From Microvirga sp. TS319 (GTDB taxonomy: Bacteria; Pseudomonadota; Alphaproteobacteria; Rhizobiales; Beijerinckiaceae), in assembly GCF_041276405.1 (NCBI RefSeq), contig NZ_JBGGGT010000002.1:1463001-1527000 (forward strand): DNA of 64,000 bases, in the 5' to 3' direction. The translations under genes and the position numbers were made by a program. The first letter of the stretch is position 1. The number at the start of each line of letters is the position of its first letter. Below, one piece after another: positions 63,588 through 64,000 of this stretch. Below the pieces are notes generated by a model. It was not told the origin of the DNA, did no database searches, and was given only the letters and a program-made list of their open reading frames with translations.

Positions 63588-64000
63588 CGCGTCTCCCCTC
63601 CCAGCCGGACCCGTCCCGCCACCATGGTGACGGCGACGAGGAGGGCGATGATGAGAAAGATGAGGGTGGAGGCCGCGGAGCCGAGGCCCACCTCCTGGAA
63701 GTCCACGAGCTGCTGGCGCGCAAACACGGACATCGACATGGTGTCCCGCGAATTGGCGGTGAGCACGTAGATCAGGTCGAAGACCCGTAACGCATCGAGC
63801 GCGCGGAAGATCACGGCGACGAGGAGGGCCGGCCTGATCAGCGGCAGCGTGACCCGGAAGAATACTTTGACCGGATGGACCCCGTCCACCTTCGCGGCCT
63901 CGAAGATGTCGCCCGGCAGCATCTGGAGCGCGGCGAGGATGAGGAGCGCCATGAAGGGCGTGGTCTTCCACACGTCCACCATCACCACGGTCCACAACGC
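63584..64000 (-). CDS. Carbohydrate ABC permease, MalF type (5' part beyond window)
   Basis: The C-terminal 138 or so residues of a permease; the reading frame is open to the window edge, so the start lies outside. The EAA loop is DIFEAAKVDGVHPVKVFFRV, and two further TM helices follow. It heterodimerises with the MalG-type permease. The solute-binding protein gene is expected further upstream. Confidence 0.85.
   Translation of the reverse strand, partial: ALWTVVMVDVWKTTPFMALLILAALQMLPGDIFEAAKVDGVHPVKVFFRVTLPLIRPALLVAVIFRALDALRVFDLIYVLTANSRDTMSMSVFARQQLVDFQEVGLGSAASTLIFLIIALLVAVTMVAGRVRLGGETR

Overview
The window is GC-rich DNA from an alphaproteobacterium of the Hyphomicrobiales, most like the Methylobacteriaceae (a Microvirga-type genome). 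I infer this from the CckA kinase, a CtrA box (TTAA-N7-TTAA), the alphaproteobacterial SOS box GAAC-N7-GAAC before recA, an EcfG-type promoter (GGAAC-N16-CGTT), a zinc-ligand-poor DksA, several RTX proteins and a large family of short palindromic repeats. No rRNA, CRISPR array or intact transposase gene is visible. There is one tRNA, tRNA-Gln(CUG).

Layout. 0.2-10 kb: ferredoxin, UspA, a VWA (CoxE-like) protein, a KefB-type antiporter, LysR/GST pair, a cystathionine gamma-synthase family enzyme, MoxR ATPase, SixA phosphatase and a GNAT. 10-16 kb: an unknown secreted protein, an RTX protein with unusual N-terminal repeats, and the YcjX/YcjF pair. 16-21 kb: DksA, a FliO-like protein and CckA, the last two divergent around a CtrA box. 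21-36 kb: three more RTX proteins interleaved with recA, alaS, a cyclic-nucleotide-gated K+ channel and a GFA enzyme. 36-43 kb: DUF2270 protein, icd, a phospholipase A2-like secreted protein, trmJ, a hydrolase, murI, rpsD, then a gene-poor kilobase with a candidate stress sRNA. 43-53 kb: a branched-chain-type ABC importer (livFGHM plus binding protein) with two CoA ligases. 53-60 kb: small and secreted proteins, a structured leader in front of a 35-residue ORF, and a three-gene operon TackOD1 metal-binding protein / processive GT2 glycosyltransferase / HlyD-like membrane fusion protein, close to tRNA-Gln. 60.8-64 kb: YqgF and a sugar-type ABC importer that runs off the end.

How genes work together. 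The four RTX proteins share a C-terminal secretion-type domain and presumably use a type I exporter coded elsewhere. The ABC/CoA-ligase cluster looks like import and CoA activation of an aromatic or fatty carboxylic acid. The TackOD1-GT2-MFP operon resembles alginate-type synthases (Alg8 plus Alg44), with a zinc-ribbon TackOD1 protein where the c-di-GMP receptor would be expected; this is the best candidate for an undescribed system. About 16 copies of a modular palindromic repeat sit between genes, and in seven places the repeat's terminal TAG is the stop codon of the adjoining gene.
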